Source: Halorubrum trapanicum (GTDB lineage Archaea > Halobacteriota > Halobacteria > Halobacteriales > Haloferacaceae). From it: a stretch of DNA of 64,000 nt. Of the stretch, positions 1 to 9,456 are shown piece after piece. The notes below the pieces were generated by a model, which searched no databases, was not told where the DNA came from, and saw nothing but the letters and a program-made list of their open reading frames with translations. Where the stretch lies: contig NZ_AP017569.1 in assembly GCF_002355655.1 (NCBI RefSeq), positions 2,170,001-2,234,000 on the forward strand. Reading direction: 5' to 3'. How positions within the stretch are numbered: the stretch's first letter is position 1; each line of letters opens with the position of its first letter. Position numbers and translations under genes: made by a program.

Positions 1-946
1 TCTCCGCCGCGTCGTCGCGGGTGCCGAGCCGGGTTGCGTCGGGGGCCTCCCCGTCCGCGAACGCCGACGTGTACTCCGCGCCGCTCGCGAGCCGGACGCC
101 TTGGATCCGGCCGGAGACGCCGGTGACGAGTACCGGCCCGTCGCCGTCCTCGGGGTCGACGATCTCGCCTGCCGCGTACTTCGGGAGCCGGACCGCGAAG
201 GTGACGCGGTACACCTCGTTGCCGTCGCCGTCCTCGGTGACGAGCGTCGGGTACGACTCGAAGCTCCCGCCGAGCGACTCGGTGATCCGCGTCGCGACGT
301 TCTGCGCGAGGCGGTTCGAGGAGAGCTTGATGTTCGGCCCGTCGTCAGTTTCGTTCACCTCCGTGATGAACGCCTCCCGGTCGCCGTCGGCCTCCTGGTC
401 GGCGACGTACCGCTCGGCGATGTCGAGCGCCTCGGCGCGCTCGGCGGGCGTGAGGTCGCGCTCGTCGGCGCGGACCTGGACGATCCCGGCGTAGTAGCCG
501 CCGGCGATGCGCCCGCAGCGGTCGCAGGTCCCGCGCGAGATCTTCACCGGGACCGTCACCTCCGCCGAGCGGAGCGTGCCGCGCACCACGCCGGAGAAGC
601 GGCAGTGCATCCGCACGTTGTTCTCGTCGACCTGCTCGGGCTCGACGCCCCACTCGACGTCCGCGGCGTCGACGTGGACGCCGAGCGCCTCCGCGACCTC
701 GTCGACGGCCACGTCGGTGTAGTCGCGCGCGCCGACGTCGCGCCACGACTCGCCGCGCCTGACGGCGCCGCAGCCGGAGCACACCAGCACCTCGATCCGG
801 TCGGGCGCGTCGACCAAGTCGAAGTCCTCGAAGTAGCAGTCGTCACAGAGCAGCGCGTCTCGCCCGCGCGGCTCGCCCGGAAGGGGGTCGCGCCGCTCGG
901 GGACCGGGTCGCCGCAGCGCGGACAGAACTCCCGCGACTCGCTCAT
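1..946 (-). CDS. NMD3-family protein (C-terminus beyond the window)
   Basis: The gene runs off the left edge; about 315 residues are visible from the ATG at 946. The N-terminus carries paired cysteine motifs typical of NMD3: CPRCG at residues 8-12, CDDC near 34 and CSGCG near 56, with a further CDRCG around residue 140. In eukaryotes NMD3 is the adaptor that exports 60S ribosomal subunits. Archaea have no nucleus, and their NMD3 is thought to act in large-subunit maturation or recycling. It is divergent from the PDCD5 gene, with a 138-base gap between the two starts. The family call rests on the zinc-finger layout and the following alpha/beta region; the missing C-terminus cannot be judged. 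Confidence 0.88.
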   Translation of the reverse strand, partial: MSESREFCPRCGDPVPERRDPLPGEPRGRDALLCDDCYFEDFDLVDAPDRIEVLVCSGCGAVRRGESWRDVGARDYTDVAVDEVAEALGVHVDAADVEWGVEPEQVDENNVRMHCRFSGVVRGTLRSAEVTVPVKISRGTCDRCGRIAGGYYAGIVQVRADERDLTPAERAEALDIAERYVADQEADGDREAFITEVNETDDGPNIKLSSNRLAQNVATRITESLGGSFESYPTLVTEDGDGNEVYRVTFAVRLPKYAAGEIVDPEDGDGPVLVTGVSGRIQGVRLASGAEYTSAFADGEAPDATRLGTRDDAAE

Positions 947-1084
947 TGGCGGCGGCTACGCCGAGGATCCGTTTAAACCGCGCGGACCGCCCCCGCTCTC
1001 GTCGCGGGCGCGAGCCGGTTCCGGCCGGCCGCGCGGGTCGCGACCTCCGAAATGGTTTTTCGCACGGACCGAGAACGGACGCGT

Positions 1085-1438
1085 ATGAGCGGCAACCCCG
1101 ACGACGAACGGCTCGAGGAACTGCGCGAACAGAAGATGGAGGAGCTCCGCGAGCGACAGGGCGGCGAGGGCGACGCCGCCGAGGCCCAACAGGAGGCTCA
1201 GGAGCGCGCCGAGGCCCAGCAGGAGGCGGTGTTGAAACAGCACCTGACCGACGGCGCGCGCCAGCGGCTCAACGCGGTCGAGATGTCGAAGCCGCAGTTC
1301 GGCGAGAAGGTGAAACAGCAGGTCGCCGCGCTGGCGCAGAGCGGGCGGATTCAGGGACAGATCGACGAGGACCAGATGCGCGAGCTCCTCAAGGAGCTCC
1401 AGCCCGAGCAGAAGAGCTTCGACATCCGACACCGGTAG
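1085..1438 (+). CDS. PDCD5-family DNA-binding protein
   Basis: A protein of 117 residues that is almost entirely charged helix: an N-terminal segment rich in Glu, Arg and Gln, then the compact PDCD5 core around residues 45-105 ([14 protein letters not shown] and [14 protein letters not shown]). The length and core match archaeal PDCD5 (DUF122) proteins, annotated as DNA-binding. The ATG at 1085 is preferred over an in-frame ATG 33 bases upstream, because the protein then begins [14 protein letters not shown] as family members do. The next gene starts on the base after this stop, so the two are probably cotranscribed. The biological role in archaea is not well defined. Confidence 0.92.
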   Translation: MSGNPDDERLEELREQKMEELRERQGGEGDAAEAQQEAQERAEAQQEAVLKQHLTDGARQRLNAVEMSKPQFGEKVKQQVAALAQSGRIQGQIDEDQMRELLKELQPEQKSFDIRHR

Positions 1439-2032
1439 ATGGAGCTCGCGCTGCTGTACAGCGGGGGGAAAGACTCCTCGCTCGCCGCCCACCTGCTCGA
1501 CCGGTTCTACGACGTCCGCTGCGTCACCGGGAGCTTCGGGCTCACGGACGACTGGGAGCACGCCGAGCGGGCGGCCGCCGAGCTCGGGTTCCCGTTCGAG
1601 CGCGTCGACCTCGACCGCGACGTGGCCGAGAGCGCCGCCGAGACCATGGTCGCCGACGGCTACCCCCGGAACGGGATCCAGCGCGTCCACGAACACGCCT
1701 TAGAGACCATCGCCGCCCTCGACGTCGACGCCATCGCGGACGGCACGCGCCGCGACGACCGCGTCCCCACGGTGTCGCGGGCGCAGGCGCAGAGTCTCGA
1801 AGACCGAAACGAGATCGACTACATCTCCCCGCTCTCCGGGTTCGGCCGCCACGCCGTCGACGCGCTCGTCGACGCCACCTTCGACGTCCAGCAGGGGCCG
1901 AGCGAGGAGGTCCCGAAGGCGGACTACGAGGACGAGCTCCGGACGCTCATCGCCGACGAGTACGGCGAAGGGACCGTCGGCGACGTGTTTCCGGATCACG
2001 ACCAGACGTACGTCCACGGCCGGAACGACTGA
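1439..2032 (+). CDS. PP-loop ATP pyrophosphatase-superfamily protein (DUF7411-like)
   Basis: A 197-residue protein opening with MELALLYSGGKDSSLAA. SGGKDS at residues 8-13 is the PP-loop that binds ATP in N-type ATP pyrophosphatases such as ThiI, TtcA, asparagine synthetase and diphthine ammonia ligase. These enzymes adenylate a carbonyl or tRNA base before amide or sulfur transfer. The protein is shorter than tRNA thiolases and has no CxxC pairs, so a tRNA sulfur role is not supported. The ATG follows the PDCD5 stop codon directly, a conserved-looking tight pair. The substrate is unknown and the specific family label is from memory. Confidence 0.75.
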   Translation: MELALLYSGGKDSSLAAHLLDRFYDVRCVTGSFGLTDDWEHAERAAAELGFPFERVDLDRDVAESAAETMVADGYPRNGIQRVHEHALETIAALDVDAIADGTRRDDRVPTVSRAQAQSLEDRNEIDYISPLSGFGRHAVDALVDATFDVQQGPSEEVPKADYEDELRTLIADEYGEGTVGDVFPDHDQTYVHGRND

Positions 2033-2125
2033 TCGGCCGGCGCGGCGATCCGTCCGCGGTCGACGGCCTCCCGCCGACCCGGAACCGCCGGAACTACTTT
2101 CGACCCCGCGGGCGTAGCGTTCGGT

Positions 2126-2581
2126 ATGTCATCCGAACGAGTCGTCGACCTGCTCCGGACCGCGTACGCCGACGAGATCGAGACCGTGATGAACTACCAG
2201 ACAAACGCGATCGTCCTCGACGGCGTCCGCGCCGAGGAGATCAAAGAGAGCCTCAAACAGGACGTCCAGGAGGAGCTCGGCCACGCCGAACAGCTCGGCC
2301 AGCGGCTCAAACAGCTCGACGCGCGTCCGCCCGGGTCCGCCGAGTTCACGGCCGGCCAGGAGTCGCTCCAGCCCCCCGCGGACTCGACGGACGTGTTGGC
2401 CGTCATCAACGGCGTGCTCGACGCCGAGGAGGACGCGATCGCGACGTACCGAGAGCTGATCGACGCCGCCGAGGAAGCCGACGACCCGGTCACCGAGGAC
2501 CTCGCCGTGACGCTGCTCTCCGACGAGGAGGCCCACCGGACCGAGTTCCGCGGGTTCCAGAAGGAGTACCAGCGCGAATAG
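2126..2581 (+). CDS. Ferritin-like di-iron protein
   Basis: A four-helix-bundle protein of 151 residues. The expected di-iron ligands are visible: E17/E19 in the first helix, an ExxH at E50-H53, E101/E102 in the third helix and a second ExxH at E134-H137. The spacing matches bacterioferritin or rubrerythrin-type ferritin-like proteins. Members bind iron and act in iron storage or peroxide detoxification. No rubredoxin domain is present. It stands alone between the PP-loop gene and hisS with a short leader. Whether it stores iron or acts as an oxidase cannot be decided from sequence. Confidence 0.82.
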   Translation: MSSERVVDLLRTAYADEIETVMNYQTNAIVLDGVRAEEIKESLKQDVQEELGHAEQLGQRLKQLDARPPGSAEFTAGQESLQPPADSTDVLAVINGVLDAEEDAIATYRELIDAAEEADDPVTEDLAVTLLSDEEAHRTEFRGFQKEYQRE

Positions 2582-2686
2582 ACGGGCGAGGCGCCGCGCC
2601 TCGTTGCCCCCGGAGCGCGCATCGGTGGGCACGAGCCCCGCCCCCGAAAGGATGCTTTCAAGCGGGCGCTCGCCGAAGCGACGCCC

Positions 2687-4009
2687 ATGTACGACGGCCT
2701 CAAGGGATTCCGAGATTTCTACCCCGGCGAGCAGTCCGCTCGCCGCGAGGTGACCGACGCGATCGAGGGCGCGGCGAGCCGCCACGGCTTCCGCGAGATC
2801 GCCACCCCCGCCCTGGAGCGGACGGAGATGTACGTCGACAAGTCCGGCGAGGAGATCGTCGAGGAGCTGTACGCCTTCGACGACAAGGGCGGCCGCGGCG
2901 TCTCGATGACGCCCGAGCTCACGCCCACCGTCGCCCGGATGGTCGTCGCGAAGGGCCAGGAGCTGTCGAAGCCGATCAAGTGGATGTCCACCCGGCCGTT
3001 CTGGCGCTACGAGCAGGTCCAGCAGGGCCGCTTCCGCGAGTTCTACCAGACGAACATCGACGTGTTCGGCTCCTCGGCGCCCGAGGCCGACGCCGAGGTG
3101 CTCGCGGTCGCCGCCGACGCCCTGACGGACCTCGGACTCACCGGCGACGACTTCGAGTTCCGCGTTTCGCACCGCGACATCCTCGGCGGCCTCGTCCGTT
3201 CGCTCGCCGACGACCCCGACGCGGTCGACACCGCCGCCGCCATCCGCGCGGTCGACAAGCGCGCGAAGGTGGATGACGCCGAGTACGTCGGCCTCCTCTC
3301 CGACGCCGGGCTCGCCCGCGACACCGCGAGCGACTTCGACGACCTCATCTCGGGCGTCGAGACCGTCGACGACCTCGACGCGGTCGCCGAGGCCGGCGGC
3401 GAGGACGTGGAAGCGGCGGTCGAGAACCTCCGGAACGTGCTGGCCGCCGCGGACGACTTCGGCGCGGGCGAGTTCTGCGAGGTGTCGCTGACGACCGCCC
3501 GCGGGCTCGACTACTACACTGGCGTCGTCTTCGAGTGCTTCGACTCCACCGGCGAGGTCTCCCGCTCCGTCTTCGGCGGCGGCCGCTACGACGACCTCAT
3601 CGAGAGCTTCGGCGGCCAGCCCACGCCCGCGGTCGGGGTCGCGCCCGGCCACGCCACCCTCAAGCTGCTCTGCCAGCGCGCCGGCGTCTGGCCCGACGAG
3701 GAGCTCTCGACCGACTACTACGTGCTCAGCGTGGGCGACACGCGGAGCGAGGCCGCCGCGCTCGCGGGCGACCTCCGCGCGCTCGGCGACGACGTGGTCG
3801 TCGAGCAGGACGTCTCCGACCGCTCGTTCGGCGCGCAGCTCGGCTACGCCGATTCGATCAACGCGGAGACGGTCGTCGTCGTCGGCGAGCGCGACCTGGA
3901 GAACGGCGAGTACACGGTGAAGGACATGGCGAGCGGCGACGAGACGACTGTTCCGGTCGAGGAGTTCCCGCCCGAGTCGGGGCTGCCGACCTACGAGGAC
4001 TACGCGTAG
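2687..4009 (+). CDS. hisS: Histidine--tRNA ligase
   Basis: This 440-residue class II synthetase charges tRNA-His. Visible signatures are class II motif 2 around residues 100-125 (FWRYEQVQQGRFREFYQ), the histidine-specific ARGLDYYTG near 270, motif 3 around 296 (FGGGRYDDL), and a C-terminal anticodon-binding domain from about 345 to 430 containing RSFGAQLGYAD. The length is normal for archaeal HisRS. The ATG at 2687 gives the standard beginning GLKGFRDFYP. It is a stand-alone housekeeping gene with nothing unusual in the catalytic core. Confidence 0.96.
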   Translation: MYDGLKGFRDFYPGEQSARREVTDAIEGAASRHGFREIATPALERTEMYVDKSGEEIVEELYAFDDKGGRGVSMTPELTPTVARMVVAKGQELSKPIKWMSTRPFWRYEQVQQGRFREFYQTNIDVFGSSAPEADAEVLAVAADALTDLGLTGDDFEFRVSHRDILGGLVRSLADDPDAVDTAAAIRAVDKRAKVDDAEYVGLLSDAGLARDTASDFDDLISGVETVDDLDAVAEAGGEDVEAAVENLRNVLAAADDFGAGEFCEVSLTTARGLDYYTGVVFECFDSTGEVSRSVFGGGRYDDLIESFGGQPTPAVGVAPGHATLKLLCQRAGVWPDEELSTDYYVLSVGDTRSEAAALAGDLRALGDDVVVEQDVSDRSFGAQLGYADSINAETVVVVGERDLENGEYTVKDMASGDETTVPVEEFPPESGLPTYEDYA

Positions 4010-4112
4010 CGCCGCGGCTCGCGGTCGAACGGAGGGGCGACGCGCCCGGACGCCGCGGGGCGGCGACCCGATCCCTGAACGCTTTTGAGGCGCGCGGCGG
4101 GACGGGGGAACG

Positions 4113-5189
4113 ATGATCCCCCTCGCGACGGCGATGCCCCCCGTCGAGATCGGCCTCCGCGTGGCGGCGGGCGTGGCCCTCATCCTGATCAACGCGTACT
4201 TCGTGGCGATCGAGTTCGGCCTGACGCGCCTGCGGCAGTACCCCGAGTCGGAGATGGACACCCCCGGACTGCGGCGCGCCTGGGAGATGACCGACGACCT
4301 GGAGTTCTACCTGACCACCTGTCAGGTGTGGATCTCCGGGACGTCCATCGCCCTCGGTATCGTCGCGGAGCCGGGGCTCGCGGCGCTTTTCGCCCCGCTC
4401 TTCGAGAACACGGCGCTCGCGTCCGCCGGCGCCGGCTCCCTGTTGGGCTTCTTCCTCATCAACATGGTCCACCTGACGCACGGCGAGCAGACGCCGACGT
4501 ACCTCGGCGTCGAGCGCTCGAAACAGGTGGCCGGGTACGGCTCCCGACCCCTCTACTGGTTCGCGTGGCTCATCTCCCCGCTGATCAAGTTCGGCGACTG
4601 GGTCGCGAAGGCCACCCTCGGGCTGTTCGGCGTGGAGATGACCGGCTCGTGGACCGAGGCCGAAGAGGAGGTGTTGGAGACGCGCGCGCAGCTCCGCAAC
4701 CGCCTCGGCTCGATGATGGAGGAGGTCGAACTCCCCGAGGAGCGCCGCGAGGAGGTCCTCAACGCCCTCGACGTCGACGAGCTCGCCGTGCGGGAGGTGC
4801 TGACGCCGGCCGACGAGGTGATCTCGCTGTCGACGACCGCCTCCGCCGAGGAGAATCTCGACCGCATCCGGGACACCCCGCACAGCCGCTTCCCGCTCGT
4901 CGGCGACGACCTGAGCGAGTTCGAGGGGATCGTGTACGCCCCGTCGATCGTGAGCCGCTTCGACGAGCTCCGGGACGGCGACCTCACGTTCGCGGACGTC
5001 GCGGCCCCGCCGATGACGGTGTCGGCGGACGCGAGCGTCAGCGACGCCTTCGACCAGTTCCAGGCGGAGTCGCAGGAGCTCGCGCTGGTGATCGAGGACG
5101 GCGAGGTCGTCGGGCTGCTCACCGCCACCGACGCGATGGAGGCGGTGATGGGCCAGCTGGAGGACCCGTTGGATGCCGGCAACTTATAA
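4113..5189 (+). CDS. CNNM/DUF21 transmembrane protein with CBS domain pair
   Basis: A 358-residue membrane protein. Residues 1-155 form a CNNM (DUF21) domain with three to four hydrophobic helices, starting with a signal-anchor-like segment at 10-35. Residues about 215-345 hold a CBS pair (VREVLTPADEVISL and DLTFADVAAPPMTV). Relatives include CorC, YfjD and CNNM proteins, linked to magnesium or cobalt efflux, with CBS domains binding adenosine nucleotides. The usual C-terminal CorC/HlyC domain is absent, so this is the short form. It converges on the livF end 30 bases away. The ion specificity is unknown. Confidence 0.85.
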   Translation: MIPLATAMPPVEIGLRVAAGVALILINAYFVAIEFGLTRLRQYPESEMDTPGLRRAWEMTDDLEFYLTTCQVWISGTSIALGIVAEPGLAALFAPLFENTALASAGAGSLLGFFLINMVHLTHGEQTPTYLGVERSKQVAGYGSRPLYWFAWLISPLIKFGDWVAKATLGLFGVEMTGSWTEAEEEVLETRAQLRNRLGSMMEEVELPEERREEVLNALDVDELAVREVLTPADEVISLSTTASAEENLDRIRDTPHSRFPLVGDDLSEFEGIVYAPSIVSRFDELRDGDLTFADVAAPPMTVSADASVSDAFDQFQAESQELALVIEDGEVVGLLTATDAMEAVMGQLEDPLDAGNL

Positions 5190-5221
5190 TGGAGCCGTGA
5201 CGCCGGCGGCTCTGTCGCCGC

Positions 5222-6088
5222 CTATCCGCCGAGGAAGTCGCGCCGCACGTCCTCGTCGGCGAGCAGCACGTCGCCGCGGTCGGTGTAGCGGTTCTCGCCG
5301 TTCACCAGCACGTAGCCGCGGTCGCACCGACGGAGCGCCTCCTTCGCGTTCTGCTCGACCATCAGCACCGCCGTCCCGGCCTCGTTGATCCGGTCGATCC
5401 GGTCGAACATGTCGGCGACGAGGTCGGGGGCGAGCCCCGCCGAGGGCTCGTCGAGCAGGAGGAGGTCGGGGTCGAGCATGAGCGCCCGTCCCATCGCGAC
5501 CATCTGCCGCTGGCCGCCGGAGAGCGTCCCCGCCTTCTGGTCGCTGCGCTCGCGGAGGATCGGGAACCGGTCGTAGATCGTCTCGATCTGGGCTTCGGGC
5601 ACCTCGTCGAGGATGTACGCCCCCATCTCGAGGTTCTCGCGGACGCTGAGCCCGGGGAACACGTTGTCGTTCTGCGGAACGAATCCGATCCCCTCGCGGA
5701 TGATCTGCTCCGGCGCGAGCCCCTGAATCGGCTCCCCCTCGAACTCGACGGTGCCGCCCATGTGGGTCGTGAGCCCGAAGACGGTCTTCATCACGGTCGA
5801 CTTGCCGGCTCCGTTGGGGCCGACGATGGTGACGTACTCCTCGTCGGCGACGTCTAAGACCACGTCCGAGAGGATCTGGAGGTCGCCGTAGCCGGCGTCG
5901 AGGTCGCGGATCCTGAGGATCGCGTCGCCGTCGATCGCGTGCTCGGCGCCGGCGTCCGCCTCGGCCTCGACCGCGTCCGAGTCGACGTCGACCGCGTCGG
6001 GGTCGTGGCCGTCCGCCGCCGGGGCGTCGCCTCCGTCCGTCGCCGAGGCGGCGTCGCCGGTCGCGTTCGGTCCGTCGTCTGCGCTCAT
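5222..6088 (-). CDS. livF: ABC transporter ATP-binding protein, LivF type
   Basis: The second ATPase (288 residues) of a branched-chain-amino-acid/urea-type importer. After an acidic, probably disordered leader of about 55 residues, Walker A is GPNGAGKST (90-98), the signature is LSGGQRQMVAMG near 190, and Walker B is LLLLDEPSAGLAP near 210. It works in the cytoplasm as a heterodimer with LivG. Its ATG overlaps the livG stop by four bases (ATGA), so translation is coupled. It is last in the livH-livM-livG-livF operon. The substrate could be amino acids, urea or short amides. Confidence 0.93.
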   Translation of the reverse strand: MSADDGPNATGDAASATDGGDAPAADGHDPDAVDVDSDAVEAEADAGAEHAIDGDAILRIRDLDAGYGDLQILSDVVLDVADEEYVTIVGPNGAGKSTVMKTVFGLTTHMGGTVEFEGEPIQGLAPEQIIREGIGFVPQNDNVFPGLSVRENLEMGAYILDEVPEAQIETIYDRFPILRERSDQKAGTLSGGQRQMVAMGRALMLDPDLLLLDEPSAGLAPDLVADMFDRIDRINEAGTAVLMVEQNAKEALRRCDRGYVLVNGENRYTDRGDVLLADEDVRRDFLGG

Positions 6089-7005
6089 AGGTCCTCACCC
6101 AGGTACGCCTCGATGACCCGCTCGTCGTTCCGTATCTCGTCGCCGGTCCCCGCGGCGAGCACGCTGCCCTGATGCATGACGATGACGCGTTCGCAGTTGT
6201 CCATGATGACGTCCATGTCGTGTTCGACGAGCAGGAAGGTGTAGCCGTCAGCGCGCAGGTCGTGGATCCGGTCCAACAGCTTCTCTTGGAGGGTGGGGTT
6301 GACCCCGGCGAGCGGCTCGTCGAGCAACACCATCTCGGGGTCGGTCATCAGCGCGCGGGCCATCTCCAGCAGCTTACGCTGGCCGCCGGAGAGGTTCCCC
6401 GCGTGCTCGTGCGCGAGGTGGTCGATCTCGAAGAACTCCAGCGTCTCCCAGGCCCGCTCGCGGAGCTCGGTCTCCTCCGCGATCACCGCGCCGCGGAGCC
6501 CGGGCGTCACCGCCCGGATCGCGGACTCGCCGAGCTGGCCCTGCGGCGCGAGCATGAGATTCTCTAAGACGGTCATCTCGGAGAGCTCCCGGGCGATCTG
6601 GAACGTCCGGACCAGCCCCTTCCGGGCGATCTGGTGCGGCCTGAGCCCGGTGACGTCCTCGCCCTCGAAGTACACCTTCCCGGCGGTCGGCTCGTGGACG
6701 CCGGTGATGCAGTTGAACGTGGTCGACTTCCCGGCGCCGTTCGGGCCGATAAGCCCGGTCAGCGAGCCGGACTCCACCTCGAAGGAGGCGCCGTCGACGG
6801 CGGTGACGCCGCCGAACCGCTTGACCAGCCCCTCCACGCGGAGCGGGGGCGCCCCCGAGGGGACGTGTTTCGCCGCCTCCTCGACCGCGCTGTCGTTCGC
6901 CTCGGGTTCGTCGACCGTCGCGTCCGTCGCGTCGACCGTCTCGGCGACGTCGTCCGCGTCGGCGATGTCGGCCGGGTCGGGCGCGTCGCTACTCATCGGA
7001 CTCAC
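6085..7005 (-). CDS. livG: ABC transporter ATP-binding protein, LivG type
   Basis: This 306-residue ATPase partners LivF. Residues 1-52 are an acidic leader unlike bacterial LivG. Walker A GPNGAGKST lies at 87-95, the signature LSGGQRKLLE near 220, and Walker B VLLDEPLAGVNP about 20 residues later. The LivG insertion with FQIARELSEMTVLENLM is present. The start overlaps the livM stop by 17 bases and the end overlaps livF by four, so the operon is tightly packed. The function as the import motor is secure; the substrate is not. Confidence 0.93.
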   Translation of the reverse strand: MSPMSSDAPDPADIADADDVAETVDATDATVDEPEANDSAVEEAAKHVPSGAPPLRVEGLVKRFGGVTAVDGASFEVESGSLTGLIGPNGAGKSTTFNCITGVHEPTAGKVYFEGEDVTGLRPHQIARKGLVRTFQIARELSEMTVLENLMLAPQGQLGESAIRAVTPGLRGAVIAEETELRERAWETLEFFEIDHLAHEHAGNLSGGQRKLLEMARALMTDPEMVLLDEPLAGVNPTLQEKLLDRIHDLRADGYTFLLVEHDMDVIMDNCERVIVMHQGSVLAAGTGDEIRNDERVIEAYLGEDL

Positions 7006-8338
7006 CCCCCGCGGGCCGCTCCGAGAGGTCCACCGCCGCGGCCGTCTCGATCCGGTCGCCGAGGATCCCCTCCGGCCGCCGGTGGATGATGAACACCAGG
7101 ACGAGGCCGAGGAAGACGAACTGGAGCGGCGCGATGTTGTCGGTCGCGTACGCGAGGAACGTCACGGGGTCGAGCGAGACGAGCGCGTCGGCGAACGACG
7201 GCGGCGTCTCCGCGTCGATGAGCCCGCGGACGACCCCGCCGACGCGCCGCGGTCCCTCGAACAGCACCGCGGCGAAGACGATGCCGCCGAGGACCGAGCC
7301 GGTGTTCGACCCGGATCCGCCGATGATCACCGCGATGAACACGTAGAAGGTCAACAGCGGCCGGAACTGTGGGGTCGGCGAGACGTTGCCCTGGCTGCCG
7401 AACCAGAGGATGCCGGCGAGCCCCATCAGCGCGCAGCCGATGACGAACACCTTGATCTTCACGAGGTTCACGTCCTTGCCGAGCGAGTCGGCGACGAGTT
7501 CGTCTTCCCGGATCGCCTTCATCGTCCGGCCGAACGGCGAGCGGCCGAGGCGCTCCAAGACGAGGTAGAAGCCGACGAGGAAGACGGCGAGGACGGCGAT
7601 GTACCCCCAGCCGATGAGGATCGGGTGCGAGATGCCGAGCCCGTCGTTCCCGAAGACGCCGAAGACGAGGTCGCCGAACGCGGTCGGCGTCCCCGCCTGT
7701 CCGTCGACGAGGAACAGGTCGCGGACGGGGTTGTCCGGCATTCCCATCCCGCGGCCGCCGCCGGTCCCGGCCCCGATCGTGTCGCGCAGGAAGTTGTCGA
7801 AGGCGCTCGACTGGAGCGACAGGCGGACGATCTCGGAGAGCCCGAGCGTCACGATGGCGAGGTAGTCGGCCTTGAGCCGGAGCGCCGGCAGGGCGGCCAC
7901 CGCCCCGAGCAGCGCCGCCATCACCATCCCTGCGACGATCCCGACCGGGAGCGGCAGCCCGAGTCCGGGGGGACCGAACGCGGGGTCGGGCGACCGGACG
8001 ACCATCCCCATCGTGTACACGCCGACGGCCATGAAGCCGGCGACGCCGATGTTGAAGAGGCCGGTGTACCCCCACTGGAGGTTCAAAGCGAGCGCGGTGA
8101 GCGCGTAGACGATCCCGAGGAACGTCAGCGTCTCCATGAGGCCGACGACGCTGTTGAGCCCGTTGGTGAACGTCAGCAGCGTCGCGGCCGCGTAGATGGC
8201 GAGCAGCGTCCCGACGACGAGCCCGAGGTCGCTCTCCCGGGCGGCCTCGACGACCGCCGCCGTCGCGCTCTCGGGCGCGTCGGGCGCGCCTTCGGACGGT
8301 CCGGACGCGGAGCCGTCGGGGGCGTTCGCGTCGCTCAT
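6989..8338 (-). CDS. livM: ABC transporter permease, LivM type
   Basis: A 449-residue permease with about nine or ten hydrophobic helices. The permease-family stretches ALRLKADYLAIVTLG and MKAIREDELVADSLG near the middle are characteristic of LivM/UrtC; the latter is the EAA-like loop that contacts the ATPases. The ATG at 8338 lies in an ATGA overlap with the livH stop. A much longer in-frame extension to 8632 runs antiparallel inside livH codons and was not used. The N-terminal 30 residues are polar and acidic. Confidence 0.92.
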   Translation of the reverse strand: MSDANAPDGSASGPSEGAPDAPESATAAVVEAARESDLGLVVGTLLAIYAAATLLTFTNGLNSVVGLMETLTFLGIVYALTALALNLQWGYTGLFNIGVAGFMAVGVYTMGMVVRSPDPAFGPPGLGLPLPVGIVAGMVMAALLGAVAALPALRLKADYLAIVTLGLSEIVRLSLQSSAFDNFLRDTIGAGTGGGRGMGMPDNPVRDLFLVDGQAGTPTAFGDLVFGVFGNDGLGISHPILIGWGYIAVLAVFLVGFYLVLERLGRSPFGRTMKAIREDELVADSLGKDVNLVKIKVFVIGCALMGLAGILWFGSQGNVSPTPQFRPLLTFYVFIAVIIGGSGSNTGSVLGGIVFAAVLFEGPRRVGGVVRGLIDAETPPSFADALVSLDPVTFLAYATDNIAPLQFVFLGLVLVFIIHRRPEGILGDRIETAAAVDLSERPAGGESDE

Positions 8339-9456
8339 GTGGTCGTCACCCCTCCGAAGAGCCCCTCGGGACGCAACAGCAGCATGAGGATCATCACGCC
8401 GAACGCCGCGGCCTGGTTGAAGTCCGAGGGGATCCAGATCGTCGACGTGGTGAACACGATCCCGATGACGAGGCCGCCGGCGATGGCGCCGTAGATGGAG
8501 CCGATCCCGCCTAAGATTACGGCCGCGAAGATCAACAGCAGGAGGAGCCAGCCGAAGTCGAACTGGATCGTCCCGCGGAGCAGCACGTAGAGGTAGCCGG
8601 ACGCGCCCGCGAGCCCGCCGCCGATGATCCACGTGGCGGTGACGACGCGCTCGGCCGGGATCCCCGTGATGAGCGCGAGGTCCTTGTTGTCGGCCATCGC
8701 CCGCATCGCGGTCCCGAGTTTCGTGTGCTGGAGCATCCCGTGCATCGCGAGCATCAGGCCGACCGCGGCCACGAGGATGGTGAGCTCGTGCGCGTCCACC
8801 GAGAGCCCGAGCGGATCGAACGCGATGTTCGACGCGTCGACGCTGGCGGTGATCCCCCGGCGGTCGGAGCCGTAAACGAACTGGAGCAGGTAGCGGACGA
8901 TCAGCGCCGCGCCGATGGAGGCGATGAGCAGCGAGATCCCGTCGCGGTCACGCATCGGCTTGTAGAACGCGCGGTCGAGCGCGACCGCGAGCAGCGCGGT
9001 GACGACGAACGCCGCGACCAGCCCCACGAGGATCGCCCCGGGCGTCGTGAGGATGTGCGCGCCGATGTCGCCCGGCGAGGCGTTGCCGGCGTCGCGGACG
9101 GTCAGGAGCGCGCGGACCGGTACCTCGCCGAACCCGGCGATGAGGAACGCGACGCCCCACCCGGAGAACGCGCCGACGCTGACGAGGTCCCCGTGCGAGA
9201 AGTTCGCGAACGAGAGGATGCTGTACGTCATCGAGAGCCCGATACCGGCGAGCCCGATGACGAGGCCGATGACGACGCCGTTCCAGAGGTTCGAGCCGAG
9301 CCGCTCGACCGAGATCGACCCCCCGATCGGGCCGAGGCCGACCCCCGCGACCTTCGCCGCGAGGTCGACCGCGAGCAGGGCGCCGAAGAGGGCGACGATG
9401 AGGAGCCCCGGCCGGGCCCGCGCCGAGTCGACGATCGACGAGTCAGTTGTTCCCAT
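8335..9456 (-). CDS. livH: ABC transporter permease, LivH type
   Basis: A 373-residue permease with eight to nine membrane helices. SMTYSILSFANFSHGDLVSVGA and RAMADNKDLALITGIPAERV are LivH/UrtB landmarks. It is first in the importer operon. Unlike most such loci, no extracellular substrate-binding lipoprotein is next to it: the upstream neighbour on this strand is lipoyl synthase. A TATA-like AT-rich stretch (gttattta on the minus strand, near 9500) lies about 40 bases upstream of the ATG. The binding protein must be encoded elsewhere, or the system uses a distant one. Confidence 0.92.
   Translation of the reverse strand: MGTTDSSIVDSARARPGLLIVALFGALLAVDLAAKVAGVGLGPIGGSISVERLGSNLWNGVVIGLVIGLAGIGLSMTYSILSFANFSHGDLVSVGAFSGWGVAFLIAGFGEVPVRALLTVRDAGNASPGDIGAHILTTPGAILVGLVAAFVVTALLAVALDRAFYKPMRDRDGISLLIASIGAALIVRYLLQFVYGSDRRGITASVDASNIAFDPLGLSVDAHELTILVAAVGLMLAMHGMLQHTKLGTAMRAMADNKDLALITGIPAERVVTATWIIGGGLAGASGYLYVLLRGTIQFDFGWLLLLLIFAAVILGGIGSIYGAIAGGLVIGIVFTTSTIWIPSDFNQAAAFGVMILMLLLRPEGLFGGVTTT

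Noticed and set aside
2129-4261. Long minus-strand open frame of about 710 codons opposite hisS
   Set aside because: It is antisense to clearly conserved genes and has no recognisable domain; such frames arise from the high third-position GC. The same applies to long frames at 946-3276, 6293-8494, 27494-28318 and 55825-57870.
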